A stretch of 64,000 nucleotides of DNA. Origin: an uncultured Clostridiaceae bacterium (GTDB lineage: Bacteria; Bacillota; Clostridia; Clostridiales; Clostridiaceae). The notes under the pieces are model-generated. The model saw only the letters and a program-made list of their open reading frames with translations, ran no database searches and was not told where the DNA came from. Positions 19,972 to 28,439 of this stretch are shown one piece after another (the stretch's first letter is position 1; every line of letters starts with the position of its first letter). The translations under genes and the position numbers were made by a program. Location of the stretch: contig CAMJGD010000002.1 in NCBI GenBank assembly GCA_946405135.1, positions 186,001 through 250,000 on the forward strand, in the 5' to 3' direction.

Positions 19972-21366
19972 ATGTTTCAAGTATCTAAAACAAAACAATA
20001 TAAAAATTTATTGATTTTCAAATTTAATAATTTTGAGCTAGATTATCCTAAAGAAATAAAAAGTGTACTAAAGTATTCTAAAAATAAGGGAGATTCTGAA
20101 GAAATAGAATGCCTAAATACCCTTGGAACTTCATCTTATGAATGTATCTACATTTTAGGTTTAGGCCCTACAGAAGAATTCAACAATATAAAACTTTTTA
20201 ATTGTTTAGGCATGTTTCTAAGGCAATTTAAAAATACCATTGAAGAATTAGATATACTTGACAACTTTAATGAGGATGTAGGTTACACCCTAGGAGAAGC
20301 TTTAGTTATATCCCTATATAAATATGAAGGCATTAAAAATACTGTAACTAATATAAAACTTACAAACATAAATTTTATATCTGACTTTGAACAATCGATA
20401 ATGAAAGGATTACAAACAGCTTCCATAATAAATAAAGCTAGGCAGCTCATAAATAAACCTTCTAATGTTGTAACTCCCAAATATATAGTAAGTCAGGCAG
20501 AAATAGCAGCAAAAAATAGCAAAATGGATATAGAAGTTTTAGACAAATTTTCTTTGGAACAGATGGGTATGGGCGGTATATTATCTGTATCAAAAGGAAG
20601 TATACAAGAACCCTTCCTCATAGTTATGCAGTATTTTGGTGATGAAAATTCCAAAGACATATATGCCATAATAGGCAAAGGAGTAACTTTTGACAGTGGT
20701 GGAATAACATTAAAAACAGGAAAAGGCATGGAAAAAATGATAAATGATATGTCTGGAGCTGCAATAACCTTATCTACCATTGAAGCCATAGCAACACTAA
20801 AACCTAAAAAAAATGTAATAGCACTCATACCTGTAGTAGAAAATATGCCTTCCAGTAATGCTTATAAACCTGGGGACGTAATTACAACTTACAGTGGAAA
20901 AACTGTAGAAGTTATATCTACTGATGCAGAAGGCAGACTTATACTATGTGATGCTATAACCTATGCCAAGGAGTTAGGAGCGAACTACATAATTGATATT
21001 GCTACATTAACAGGCTCTTGTGCTAATTTTCTTGGAGATATAAACATAGGACTATTTTCCACTTCTAATGAGCTTTCTTTTATGCTCACAAGAAGTGGAA
21101 GAGAAATAGGGGAGTACTTATGGAGATTTCCAAATAACGATGAATATCTAGAGCAGCTAAAAACTGACAATGCAGATTTAAGAAATACAGGTACTTCTTG
21201 CGGTGCCATAGTTGCAGGGAAATTTCTTGAAAGCTTTGCAGAAGATGTAGCTTTTGCTCATTTGGACATAGCTGGTTCAGCCTGCTATTCATCTCCTAAA
21301 TATGCATATGAAAAAGGTGCTAATGCAATTCCCTGCAGAACATTAATAAACTTTTTAACAAAGTAA
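19972..21366 (+). CDS. pepA: M17 leucyl aminopeptidase
   Basis: Dizinc/manganese cytosolic exopeptidase releasing N-terminal residues. The 464-residue protein has the family's C-terminal catalytic domain: GKGVTFDSGGITLKTGKGM (metal Lys and Asp), MSGAA, and the signature STDAEGRLILCDA (the family norm is NTDAEGRL, here Ser for Asn). I chose ATG 19972, six nt after AGGTGGTG; a GTG at 19960 lies within that site. The N-terminal domain is divergent, as usual in clostridia. Confidence 0.93.
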   Translation: MFQVSKTKQYKNLLIFKFNNFELDYPKEIKSVLKYSKNKGDSEEIECLNTLGTSSYECIYILGLGPTEEFNNIKLFNCLGMFLRQFKNTIEELDILDNFNEDVGYTLGEALVISLYKYEGIKNTVTNIKLTNINFISDFEQSIMKGLQTASIINKARQLINKPSNVVTPKYIVSQAEIAAKNSKMDIEVLDKFSLEQMGMGGILSVSKGSIQEPFLIVMQYFGDENSKDIYAIIGKGVTFDSGGITLKTGKGMEKMINDMSGAAITLSTIEAIATLKPKKNVIALIPVVENMPSSNAYKPGDVITTYSGKTVEVISTDAEGRLILCDAITYAKELGANYIIDIATLTGSCANFLGDINIGLFSTSNELSFMLTRSGREIGEYLWRFPNNDEYLEQLKTDNADLRNTGTSCGAIVAGKFLESFAEDVAFAHLDIAGSACYSSPKYAYEKGANAIPCRTLINFLTK

Positions 21367-21453
21367 AATCAATACAATACAAGGCAAAGGATATTTCTTT
21401 TGCCTTTTACTATATACTATATACTAAACTTTATTATACGAGGAGGAAATAAA

Positions 21454-22110
21454 ATGTCTGTTATTGAAGCACAAAATATTTCTTTTAGTGATAATGGTAA
21501 AGAAATTATAAATAACATATCTTTCAAAGTAGAAGAAAAAGATTATATATCCATAGTTGGTCCTTCAGGTAGTGGCAAAAGCACTGTACTTAAGCTCATA
21601 GCTCATCTTATTTCTCCAGACCAGGGAACCTTGTACTTTAAAGGTAAAGAGTTTACCAAATACTCCCCTTATGACCTTAGAAAAAATGTATCTTACTGCT
21701 TTCAAACCCCTAAACTTTTTGGAAATACCGTAATGGATAACATAAATTTTCCTTTCAGTATTAGACATAAAAACATAGACCTGAATAGAGTAAATACTCT
21801 TTTAAATACATTTGGTTTTGACAATAGTATACTAGATAAATCCATTGTAAATCTATCTGGTGGTGAAAAGCAAAGAATTGCCCTTATAAGAAATTTAATT
21901 TTTAAACCAGATGTACTCCTTTTAGATGAAGTAACTTCAGCTTTAGACAATGACAATACCCTTATAGTAGAAAAAGTGATTAAAAAATTAAATAAAGAAG
22001 GTATAACCATATTATGGGTTACTCATAATGTAGAACAAAGTTTAAGAAATGCAAACAAAATAATGACCATAGAATATGGGAAAATAAAGAGTTTGGAGGT
22101 CTTAAAATGA
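21454..22110 (+). CDS. fetA: ABC transporter ATPase, FetA-like
   Basis: ATPase of a two-component exporter; FetAB of E. coli has been linked to iron export and peroxide resistance. The 218-residue protein has Walker A GPSGSGKST, signature LSGGEKQR, Walker B VLLLDEVTSALD and H-loop WVTHN. ATG 21454 has a perfect AGGAGG 8 nt upstream; the open frame further upstream has none. It overlaps the permease gene by 4 nt (ATGA). Confidence 0.87.
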   Translation: MSVIEAQNISFSDNGKEIINNISFKVEEKDYISIVGPSGSGKSTVLKLIAHLISPDQGTLYFKGKEFTKYSPYDLRKNVSYCFQTPKLFGNTVMDNINFPFSIRHKNIDLNRVNTLLNTFGFDNSILDKSIVNLSGGEKQRIALIRNLIFKPDVLLLDEVTSALDNDNTLIVEKVIKKLNKEGITILWVTHNVEQSLRNANKIMTIEYGKIKSLEVLK

Positions 22111-22874
22111 ATGCAGCTACTAACACATTAAATATAACTTCTTTGCTATTTGCATCTTCATTGGTGTTTATATCACTATTATTATCTTATTCTCAGAAAC
22201 TTGGACTTGAAAAAGACACTATCATAGGTGTGGTACGAGCTATTATCCAGCTAACCATAGTGGGTTATGCTCTAGATTACATATTTGGACTTAAAAATCC
22301 TATATTTACAACTTTTCTTATAATTTTCATGATATTTAATGCGGCAGTAAATGCAAATAAAAGAGGAAAAGGCATTAAAAATGGACTTTTGATTTCTTTT
22401 GTTTCTATTGCCTGTGGCACTTCAATTACATTACTGATACTTGTTATATCTGGTGCAATAAAATATGAACCCTACTCTATAATCCCTATAAGTGGCATGA
22501 TAATAAGCAATGCCATGGTAGCTATTGGATTGTGCTATAAACAGCTTAATCTTAACTTTAAAGATAGAAGAGAAGAAATAGAAACAAAGTTAGCTTTGGG
22601 AGCAGAAATATTACCATCCTCCATTGATATAATTAGAGATGCTATGAAAACAGGTATGATACCAACTATCGATTCTGCCAAAACCCTAGGTATAGTATCC
22701 TTACCCGGCATGATGACCGGCCTTATCCTGGCAGGTACTTCTCCTATAGAGGCCATCAAATTTCAGATAATGGTTACATTTATGTTGCTCTCAACTACTG
22801 CTATTTCTGCATTTATTGCTTGTTTTCTATCCTATAAATCCTTCTTTAATGAAAGAAAACAATTAGTATTATAG
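22107..22874 (+). CDS. fetB: UPF0014 family ABC permease, FetB-like
   Basis: Membrane half of the Fet exporter. The 255-residue protein has about seven membrane helices and the family features ISGMIISNAMVAIGLCYK and PGMMTGLILAGTSPIEAIKF. It is translationally coupled to the ATPase by an ATGA overlap. Iron as substrate is by homology only; the peroxide-defence operon 1.2 kb away would fit an iron/oxidative-stress theme. Confidence 0.88.
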   Translation: MNAATNTLNITSLLFASSLVFISLLLSYSQKLGLEKDTIIGVVRAIIQLTIVGYALDYIFGLKNPIFTTFLIIFMIFNAAVNANKRGKGIKNGLLISFVSIACGTSITLLILVISGAIKYEPYSIIPISGMIISNAMVAIGLCYKQLNLNFKDRREEIETKLALGAEILPSSIDIIRDAMKTGMIPTIDSAKTLGIVSLPGMMTGLILAGTSPIEAIKFQIMVTFMLLSTTAISAFIACFLSYKSFFNERKQLVL

Positions 22875-22880
22875 TAAAAG

Positions 22881-22915
22881 CAGTGTCCTAAACACATAAA
22901 TTATTTAGGACACTG
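22881..22915. terminator. Bidirectional terminator between fetB and FUSC gene
   Basis: A 12-bp perfect stem (CAGTGTCCTAAA / TTTAGGACACTG) with an 11-nt loop, between converging genes; T4 follows on the plus strand. Confidence 0.85.
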
Positions 22916-22923
22916 TTTTATTT

Positions 22924-23823
22924 TTATTCTCTAACAATATATATGTTGCTATTTTTTATAAGCTCTAAATGCTTTAATATGCTTTTTACATTATAATTGT
23001 AAACAATATTTTCATCATCACTTAAAGAACCCTCTCCTTGATTATAGTAACAATTGTCACATTGAAATACTCTGTTAAACTCTTCTATGTTTTCCTCATC
23101 TAAAAGATAAGACACATTTAAAGTACTTATCATTTCCATATAAATTACTATCTTCTTGATTTCATCTAAAAATTCCACATATTCCTTCATATTTGACCCA
23201 TTGTATCTAAATGTGGAAAATTCTTCATCACAAGCCTTTATTAAATCTTCTAACTTAACCATAGACTTTTTTATTGCATTTAAATTTTCACTATCTAAAT
23301 CAGGATTTGTAATCTGTTCCTTAGCTACATCAAATATTTTAGATTTAATATTTAAATATTCATTATGCAATTTTTCATTAATTTTAGGAGGATATATGGT
23401 GTAATTTACCACTATGGATACTACAATCCCTAATAAAGTATCTAATGCTCTTACTATGCTATATTCTAAAGGATTTCTGCCATTTAAATTTACCATGATT
23501 ATACAAAACACAGTACAAGCGATAGTTATAGACTTTTTCCACTTAAATTGATTACACAAAGCTATTACAATAACTATACCCAAACCCGCTAAGAGTGCAT
23601 TTCCTGGTCTTATCAGTGAAAATATTAGTCCAACTAAAGCACCAAGTATAGTACCAAGCATTCTGTTAAGGCCAGCTCTATAGGAATAAGACACAGTATT
23701 CTCCATAGATATTACAGCAGCTATACAGGCATAAAAGGCAGTAGTAACATTGAAGAGTTTAGAAATAATTATGCATAGGGTTACGGCTAAGGCTGTTTTT
23801 ATGGTCCTCATTCCTATCTTCAA
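22924..23823 (-). CDS. FUSC/aromatic acid exporter family membrane protein
   Basis: The 299-residue protein has six N-terminal membrane helices with MENTVSYSYRAGLNRMLGTILGALVG (two conserved pieces of the ArAE/FUSC family) and a cytosolic helical C-terminal half with an acidic tail. Family members export aromatic acids or other weak acids; the substrate here is unknown. Stands alone, convergent with fetAB. Confidence 0.82.
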   Translation of the reverse strand: MKIGMRTIKTALAVTLCIIISKLFNVTTAFYACIAAVISMENTVSYSYRAGLNRMLGTILGALVGLIFSLIRPGNALLAGLGIVIVIALCNQFKWKKSITIACTVFCIIMVNLNGRNPLEYSIVRALDTLLGIVVSIVVNYTIYPPKINEKLHNEYLNIKSKIFDVAKEQITNPDLDSENLNAIKKSMVKLEDLIKACDEEFSTFRYNGSNMKEYVEFLDEIKKIVIYMEMISTLNVSYLLDEENIEEFNRVFQCDNCYYNQGEGSLSDDENIVYNYNVKSILKHLELIKNSNIYIVRE

Positions 23824-23944
23824 AAAATCACCTACTAAAAGCTTTTTTATTTATAATTATTATATATAGAATCCTGATTTTTTTCAAATTTATTGATACT
23901 AACCTTAGTATAAAATTCCTTTAAAATTTAAATGCAAAAAAATA

Positions 23945-23989
23945 GTTGCCTGAGTACTAGCGATTAAAAGACGCTAATACTCAGGCAAC
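23945..23989 (-). terminator. Terminator after the peroxiredoxin gene
   Basis: An 18-bp stem with one mismatch (GTTGCCTGAGTACTAGCG / CGCTAATACTCAGGCAAC), followed on the minus strand by T7. It ends the trxB-grx-prx operon. Confidence 0.9.
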
Positions 23990-24015
23990 TCCTTAATAAA
24001 GGTTAAAGCAATCTA

Positions 24016-24552
24016 TTATAGATTAGCTTCTCCTTCTTTCCAATTTGCTGCACACATTCCGCCTGTCTGCAATGCCTTTAAAACTCTTAATGTTTCATCT
24101 ACATTTCTTCCTACATTTAAATCATGTACTACAGAATACTTAACATCTCCATCGGGATCTATTATAAATAATCCTCTAAGAGCTATGCCTTCTTCTTCAA
24201 TAAATATTCCATAATCTTTTGCTACTTCATATTTTTTATCTGAAGCTATTGGAAATTTTATTTTACCTAATCCGCCTTCTTCTTTCTTTTGATTTATCCA
24301 AGCTTGGTGTGAATACTCGCTATCACAACTTACCGCTAATACCTCTGCTCCAACTTTTTTAAAGTCTTCATATCTATCGCTAAATGCAGTGATTTCTGTT
24401 GGGCATACAAAAGTAAAATCAAGTGGATAGAAGAACATTACAAGCCATTTTCCCTTATAGTCTTCTGACTTTACCTGTACAAAGTCGCTGCCATCTCCTT
24501 TTACTGCATTCATATTAAAAGCTGGCGCTTGTTTTCCTACTAATCTTTCCAT
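24016..24552 (-). CDS. ahpC: 2-Cys peroxiredoxin (AhpC/TSA family)
   Basis: Reduces hydrogen peroxide and organic peroxides. The 178-residue protein has the peroxidatic cysteine in FVCPTEIT (residue about 50) and a resolving cysteine in GGMCAANW near the C-terminus, so a typical 2-Cys enzyme. Third gene of the operon trxB-like, grx, prx, which supplies its electron donors. Confidence 0.93.
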   Translation of the reverse strand: MERLVGKQAPAFNMNAVKGDGSDFVQVKSEDYKGKWLVMFFYPLDFTFVCPTEITAFSDRYEDFKKVGAEVLAVSCDSEYSHQAWINQKKEEGGLGKIKFPIASDKKYEVAKDYGIFIEEEGIALRGLFIIDPDGDVKYSVVHDLNVGRNVDETLRVLKALQTGGMCAANWKEGEANL

Positions 24553-24581
24553 TATAAATTCCTCCTAAAATTTTATTTTAT

Positions 24582-24815
24582 TTATGATAGGTTTTTAAGT
24601 GCATCATCTATGGCATACTTATTAAAACCTAATATTATCTTTCCATCAATATTTATAACTGGTACAGATTGCTGACCAGAAAGTTCTATCATCTCTGCCC
24701 TTTGCTGTTTATCTTCTACTACATTTATGTTTTCATACTCCACATTTTTCATTTCCAAATAAGTCTTTACTTTTTTGCAATAAGGGCAATTGGGAGTAGT
24801 ATATATCTTAACCAT
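24582..24815 (-). CDS. Glutaredoxin-like protein (NrdH/Cp9 type)
   Basis: A 77-residue (about 9 kDa) thioredoxin-fold protein with CPYC at residues 9-12 and the cis-Pro segment SVPVINIDG. Clostridia lack glutathione, so it is best read as a carrier between the flavoprotein next door and the peroxiredoxin, as shown for Cp9 of C. pasteurianum. Its start overlaps the end of the reductase gene by 8 nt. Confidence 0.9.
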   Translation of the reverse strand: MVKIYTTPNCPYCKKVKTYLEMKNVEYENINVVEDKQQRAEMIELSGQQSVPVINIDGKIILGFNKYAIDDALKNLS

Positions 24816-25755
24816 CTTTATTCCTCCTTTTTTCTACTATATATCTTTCAGCCATAAGTGCAGCTACAGTTCCATCACTAACTGCAGTAGTCAATTGTCT
24901 AAAAACTTTATTTCTCACATCTCCTGCTGCAAATACACCTTTTACATTAGTTTCAGTGCTTTCTGGGGCATCTATATACCCCCATTTGTTTAATTTTATA
25001 TAATCTTTATACATATCAGTTTTAGGTATCATGCCTATATATACAAAAACTGCACTGGCATTTATATTGTATTGCTCTTTAGTTTTCAAGTTTTCTACTA
25101 TAACCCCTGCAAATTTTTCTTCACCAAAAGCATGTCTTACTTCTGTATCCCATATTATTTTTATTTTGGGATTCTTAAACAACTCTTCCTGTAGTCCTAT
25201 TTCAGCTTGAAGGTGATCAAATTGATGTATCATAGTTATGCTTTTCCCATATTTTGATAAATATAGAGCTCCTTCTGCTGCCGTATTGCCTCCTCCTACC
25301 ACTAATATATCTTTTCCATCATACATCTCTCCATCACAAAGCTCGCAATGATGAATTCCATTACCATGATATTTAGATTCTTCTGGGATAGGGAGACTTC
25401 TATATTGAGATCCTGTAGCAATTATCACTGTTTCTGGTTTGTATATATAATTTTCTGTTTCTATAATCTTTTCATCGTCTTTAAGTTTTACAGAAACAAT
25501 ATTATCAAATTCGTCTATACTTGCTCCTGCATTTAAAGCTTGATCATACATTTTATCAACAAGTTCCTGACCACCTATACTTATAAAGCCAGGATAGTTC
25601 TCTACCACATAGGAGGTTCTTATCTGTCCTCCTATAATATCACTTTCTAATACTATGAAATTTAATTTTGATCTTGCAGCATATATGGCAGAAGTTAATC
25701 CTGCAGGTCCAGACCCAATGATAACTAAATCTAATTCTTTTTCTATCTTATTCAT
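24808..25755 (-). CDS. trxB: Thioredoxin reductase-like flavoprotein (Cp34 type)
   Basis: FAD-dependent disulfide reductase of 315 residues (about 34 kDa). FAD motif GSGPAGLTSAIYAARS, redox pair HHCELCDG (CxxC; most TrxB have CATC), second nucleotide motif VVGGGNTAAEGALYLS and the C-terminal FAD motif GVFAAGDV. The NADPH-selecting HRRxxxR motif is absent: the equivalent stretch reads MIHQFDHLQAE. Together with the 9-kDa glutaredoxin and AhpC this matches the C. pasteurianum Cp34/Cp9/AhpC system, described as NADH-dependent. First gene of the operon, under a consensus promoter with a PerR-like box. Confidence 0.9.
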   Translation of the reverse strand: MNKIEKELDLVIIGSGPAGLTSAIYAARSKLNFIVLESDIIGGQIRTSYVVENYPGFISIGGQELVDKMYDQALNAGASIDEFDNIVSVKLKDDEKIIETENYIYKPETVIIATGSQYRSLPIPEESKYHGNGIHHCELCDGEMYDGKDILVVGGGNTAAEGALYLSKYGKSITMIHQFDHLQAEIGLQEELFKNPKIKIIWDTEVRHAFGEEKFAGVIVENLKTKEQYNINASAVFVYIGMIPKTDMYKDYIKLNKWGYIDAPESTETNVKGVFAAGDVRNKVFRQLTTAVSDGTVAALMAERYIVEKRRNKDG

Positions 25756-25789
25756 ATAACATCAACCTCATCGAATAATTTATCTTAAT

Positions 25790-25804
25790 TAATAATAATT
25801 ATTG
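25790..25804 (-). promoter_or_regulatory. Candidate PerR/Fur-type operator
   Basis: Read on the minus strand, CAATAATTATTATTA matches the PerR box TTATAATTATTATAA at 12 of 15 positions. It sits a few nt downstream of the predicted start point of the trxB-grx-prx operon, a position suited to repression. AT-rich background makes chance matches possible. Confidence 0.5.
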
Positions 25805-25815
25805 TCTGTAACATT

Positions 25816-25844
25816 ATGATAATACTTCTCATTTGAAATGTCAA
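25816..25844 (-). promoter_or_regulatory. Promoter of trxB-grx-prx operon
   Basis: Minus strand TTGACA, 17-nt spacer, TATCAT (5/6 match to TATAAT). Transcription would begin near 25809. Confidence 0.8.
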
Positions 25845-25869
25845 CACCTTTTTAATAGTATTCAAAATA

Positions 25870-25913
25870 AAAAAATTATTTCAAATACAACGCTGTATTG
25901 AAATAATTTTTTA
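25870..25913. terminator. Hairpin terminator after the 132-residue membrane protein
   Basis: A long AT-rich stem (AAAAATTATTTCAAATACA / TGTATTGAAATAATTTTT with a one-base bulge), T6 on both sides. It closes the 25931-26329 gene on the minus strand and shields the trxB promoter. Confidence 0.8.
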
Positions 25914-25930
25914 TATATGAAATCATCATA

Positions 25931-26329
25931 TTACAATATATGTACTATTATTGCTACTATTAAAGTAAAAGCTAATATCTTATGGATTTTAAGCCAAGGT
26001 GCTTTTAACTTTTTATTAATGTAAGTACCATAAATTCCTAATAACACAACTGAAAACATTAGTATCATTGCAATAAGTCCTGTAATTAATAACCCTTTAA
26101 GAGTATACATTATAATAAAATGTGCTGTTAATGCTATAACTGCTATGATTCCAACTAGCTTATGATATTTAACTACATATTTCATTATAAATTTATACAT
26201 ACCTGCAGCTTTTTTATTAGTAAATTTCTTCAGATAATTTCTATTTATATACTTAAAAATGTAATTAAATAAAGCTATAGCATAACTTATAACTGTAATC
26301 CAACCTAAAAATTCTGCAAAATCTTTCAT
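25931..26329 (-). CDS. Small four-helix membrane protein, possible b-type heme protein
   Basis: A 132-residue protein with four hydrophobic helices. Helices 2 and 4 each begin with His-Lys and carry a second His exactly 14 residues later (HKLVGIIAVIALTAH and HKILAFTLIVAIIVH). Two matched His-x13-His pairs on neighbouring helices are the arrangement used to hold two hemes in cytochrome b and ferric-reductase-like proteins. I do not recognise a named family with certainty. It lies upstream of the peroxide-defence operon on the same strand but in its own unit, so an electron-transfer role is inference. Confidence 0.7.
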   Translation of the reverse strand: MKDFAEFLGWITVISYAIALFNYIFKYINRNYLKKFTNKKAAGMYKFIMKYVVKYHKLVGIIAVIALTAHFIIMYTLKGLLITGLIAMILMFSVVLLGIYGTYINKKLKAPWLKIHKILAFTLIVAIIVHIL

Positions 26330-26475
26330 CTTGCTCTTCCTCTCTATACTAATTTAATTTAATTATAAAACTTTTTTTATAAGTTTTACAATAGATTAAA
26401 TATTTTAAAAAAACTAAATGCTATTAAAATAGTATAGATAAACCCCATAAAACTTTGATAAAATTATATTAGATT

Positions 26476-26498
26476 TAAAATGAATTAAATTCATTTTA
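26476..26498 (+). promoter_or_regulatory. Perfect 10-bp palindrome, operator-like
   Basis: TAAAATGAAT, three bases, ATTCATTTTA: a perfect inverted repeat ending at the AGGAG ribosome binding site of a 29-codon frame. It could be an operator or an mRNA hairpin. Rest of the 26330-26697 gap: AT-rich, nothing else supported. Confidence 0.4.
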
Positions 26499-26511
26499 GG
26501 AGTGTATATTT

Positions 26512-26601
26512 ATGAATATAAAAAATATTGATACTTACAAGAAAAAGGATATCTTAAAGGTATATGCCCAAACTGTCTATCACAATAAGTATAATTACTA
26601 A
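26512..26601 (+). CDS. Possible 29-residue peptide
   Basis: ATG at 26512 follows AGGAG at a spacing of about 9 nt and opens a 29-codon frame (start MNIKNIDTYKKKDILKVYAQ, end TAA). The peptide is basic and hydrophilic with no membrane segment. It may be a real small protein, a leader peptide for the exporter gene 97 nt downstream, or the stub of a lost gene. I do not recognise it. Confidence 0.3.
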   Translation: MNIKNIDTYKKKDILKVYAQTVYHNKYNY

Positions 26602-26697
26602 AGCCTTAAAAATTGTGCTCCTTTTTATAATTAACATTCAATAATTTTATAAATTGTGCTAATATTTATATGGCACTAATTTTAAGGGGGAGCATAA

Positions 26698-27582
26698 ATG
26701 AAAAAAAGTCGAGGAATTTTTTATGCTGTAGCATCTTCTGCAGCTTTTGGTCTCATGCCCATTTTAGCAAAAATATCTTATAACTATGGTATGAATTCCA
26801 TAACTTTAGGTTTTTTAAGATTCTTTTTTGCTTGGGTTATACTATTACCAATAATATTATTTAAAAATAAAAGTTTTAAACTCAGTAAAAAACATTTTTT
26901 AACAGTTGTAATCATAGGCATATTTACTTATGCTTCTACAACTCTCACCTTATTCTTATCCTATAAGTATATATCTGTAGGTCTTGCAACCACCATTCAT
27001 TTTGTATATCCTATAGTGGTTACTCTTATATCTCTAATAGTTTTTAAAGAAACCATATATAAAGAAAAAATATTTGCTCTTTTGCTTTCCACTCTGGGTG
27101 TATATTTTCTAGTATATAATGGGGATATTAAACTTAATTTTCTTGGAGTATTTTATGCTATATTTTCAGGTATACTATATTCCATATACATAGTTAGTAT
27201 AGACCATAGCAGTTTAAAGGAAATAGATAGTTTACTACTCACATTTTATCTATCTCTCATATCTTCCTTAACTCTTTTTATAGGAGGATACTTTACAGGA
27301 AACATAAATTTGAAATTAAATATGAAATGCTATATTGTAGCTCTAGCCTTAACTTTAATATCCACAGTAATAGCTATCACTGTTTTTCAAAAGGGCATAA
27401 AGATAATAGGCGCTTCCAATGCTTCCATATTAAGTACTTTTGAACCTATAGTAAGTATGATTTTGGGAGTAACACTTTTAAAAGAGCCTATATCTTTTAA
27501 AATAGTTATAGGCTGTATGATGATAATAGCCTCAGTGATTGTACTAACCCTATCTTATAAAAATAAAAATCTAGGAGAATAA
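26698..27582 (+). CDS. EamA/DMT superfamily transporter
   Basis: Drug/metabolite exporter of unknown substrate. The 294-residue protein has ten hydrophobic segments in two EamA halves; the first half starts FYAVASSAAFGLMPILAKIS, and the second half has FYAIFSGILYSIYIVSID and ends in SILSTFEPIVSMILGVTLL, where the ExP-type signature is usual. ATG 26698 has an AGGGGGAG site. Its last codons form the left arm of a terminator shared with the convergent gene. Confidence 0.88.
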   Translation: MKKSRGIFYAVASSAAFGLMPILAKISYNYGMNSITLGFLRFFFAWVILLPIILFKNKSFKLSKKHFLTVVIIGIFTYASTTLTLFLSYKYISVGLATTIHFVYPIVVTLISLIVFKETIYKEKIFALLLSTLGVYFLVYNGDIKLNFLGVFYAIFSGILYSIYIVSIDHSSLKEIDSLLLTFYLSLISSLTLFIGGYFTGNINLKLNMKCYIVALALTLISTVIAITVFQKGIKIIGASNASILSTFEPIVSMILGVTLLKEPISFKIVIGCMMIIASVIVLTLSYKNKNLGE

Positions 27583-27599
27583 ACTTTTCCTAGATTTTT
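27565..27599. terminator. Bidirectional terminator overlapping the eamA stop
   Basis: A 12-bp perfect stem (AAAAATCTAGGA / TCCTAGATTTTT). Its left arm codes for the last residues of the EamA protein; T-rich edges on both strands serve the two convergent genes. Confidence 0.8.
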
Positions 27600-27600
27600 A

Positions 27601-28335
27601 TTATTTTTTGCACTCATTAATAAACAAATTAAAAATCTGCTGCATATTTTCGTATTTTTTACCCATCATTTCAGGATGCCACTGCACCCCCATAACAAAA
27701 CTTTCTGTGTTCCCTTCAATGGCTTCTATAACTCCATCTTTAGCCCTTGCTGTCACTTTAAAATTCGGTGATACTTCCTTTATAGCAAGGTGATGAAAAC
27801 TATTTACTAAACATTCTTTACCTAATATCCCTTGTAAAATACTTTCTGAATCAATATCTATAGTATGAGTAGGCACATCATAATAAGAATCTTGATTATG
27901 TTTAATAAAACTATAAGAAGCATAACTTATATCTTGATAAAGTGTGCCTCCAAAAGCTACATTCAATATATGGTACCCTCTGCATATTCCCAATATAGGC
28001 ATAGATTTTTTATAAGCCAGTTTTGCTAACTTAATATCAAAATCATCTCTTTCTGGCAGAATTTCACCCATAGAGACAAGTGGTTCTTCACCCCAGCATA
28101 GAGGACTTACATCATGCCCTCCCGTAAGTAATAATCCATGAACTTGTTCAAGCTGTTCTTTTAATATATCTTCCTTAGATGTTATAGGAAGAACCATAGG
28201 TATTCCACCTGCTCTCACTACACATTCTATATAATCATTACTTACATAACATCTCTTATACCCAGAAAAAATCCCATCCTGCTCTATAGTAATACTTCCC
28301 GATATTCCTATAACCGGCTTTGATACCCTTATCAT
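27601..28335 (-). CDS. Class I glutamine amidotransferase-like hydrolase (peptidase C26, PuuD-like)
   Basis: Family members hydrolyse gamma-glutamyl bonds, e.g. gamma-glutamyl-GABA. The 244-residue protein shows the oxyanion/nucleophile region LLLTGGHDVSP and GICRGYH (catalytic Cys), and the catalytic His in QWHPEMM. Start at ATG 28335, seven nt after GGGGAG, rather than a TTG two codons upstream. No other putrescine-degradation genes adjoin it, so the substrate is open. Confidence 0.88.
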   Translation of the reverse strand: MIRVSKPVIGISGSITIEQDGIFSGYKRCYVSNDYIECVVRAGGIPMVLPITSKEDILKEQLEQVHGLLLTGGHDVSPLCWGEEPLVSMGEILPERDDFDIKLAKLAYKKSMPILGICRGYHILNVAFGGTLYQDISYASYSFIKHNQDSYYDVPTHTIDIDSESILQGILGKECLVNSFHHLAIKEVSPNFKVTARAKDGVIEAIEGNTESFVMGVQWHPEMMGKKYENMQQIFNLFINECKK

Positions 28336-28385
28336 AATCAAACTCCCCTTTAATACAGTTTATTTAATAAAATACTAAAAATAAC

Positions 28386-28415
28386 ATAAAAGACAAGGCT
28401 ACACCTGTCTTTTAT
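28386..28415 (-). terminator. Terminator after the DUF2238 gene
   Basis: A 10-bp perfect stem (ATAAAAGACA / TGTCTTTTAT) with a 10-nt loop, T-rich downstream on the minus strand. Confidence 0.7.
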
Positions 28416-28439
28416 AGAAAATTTTCCATCCTTATAAAA

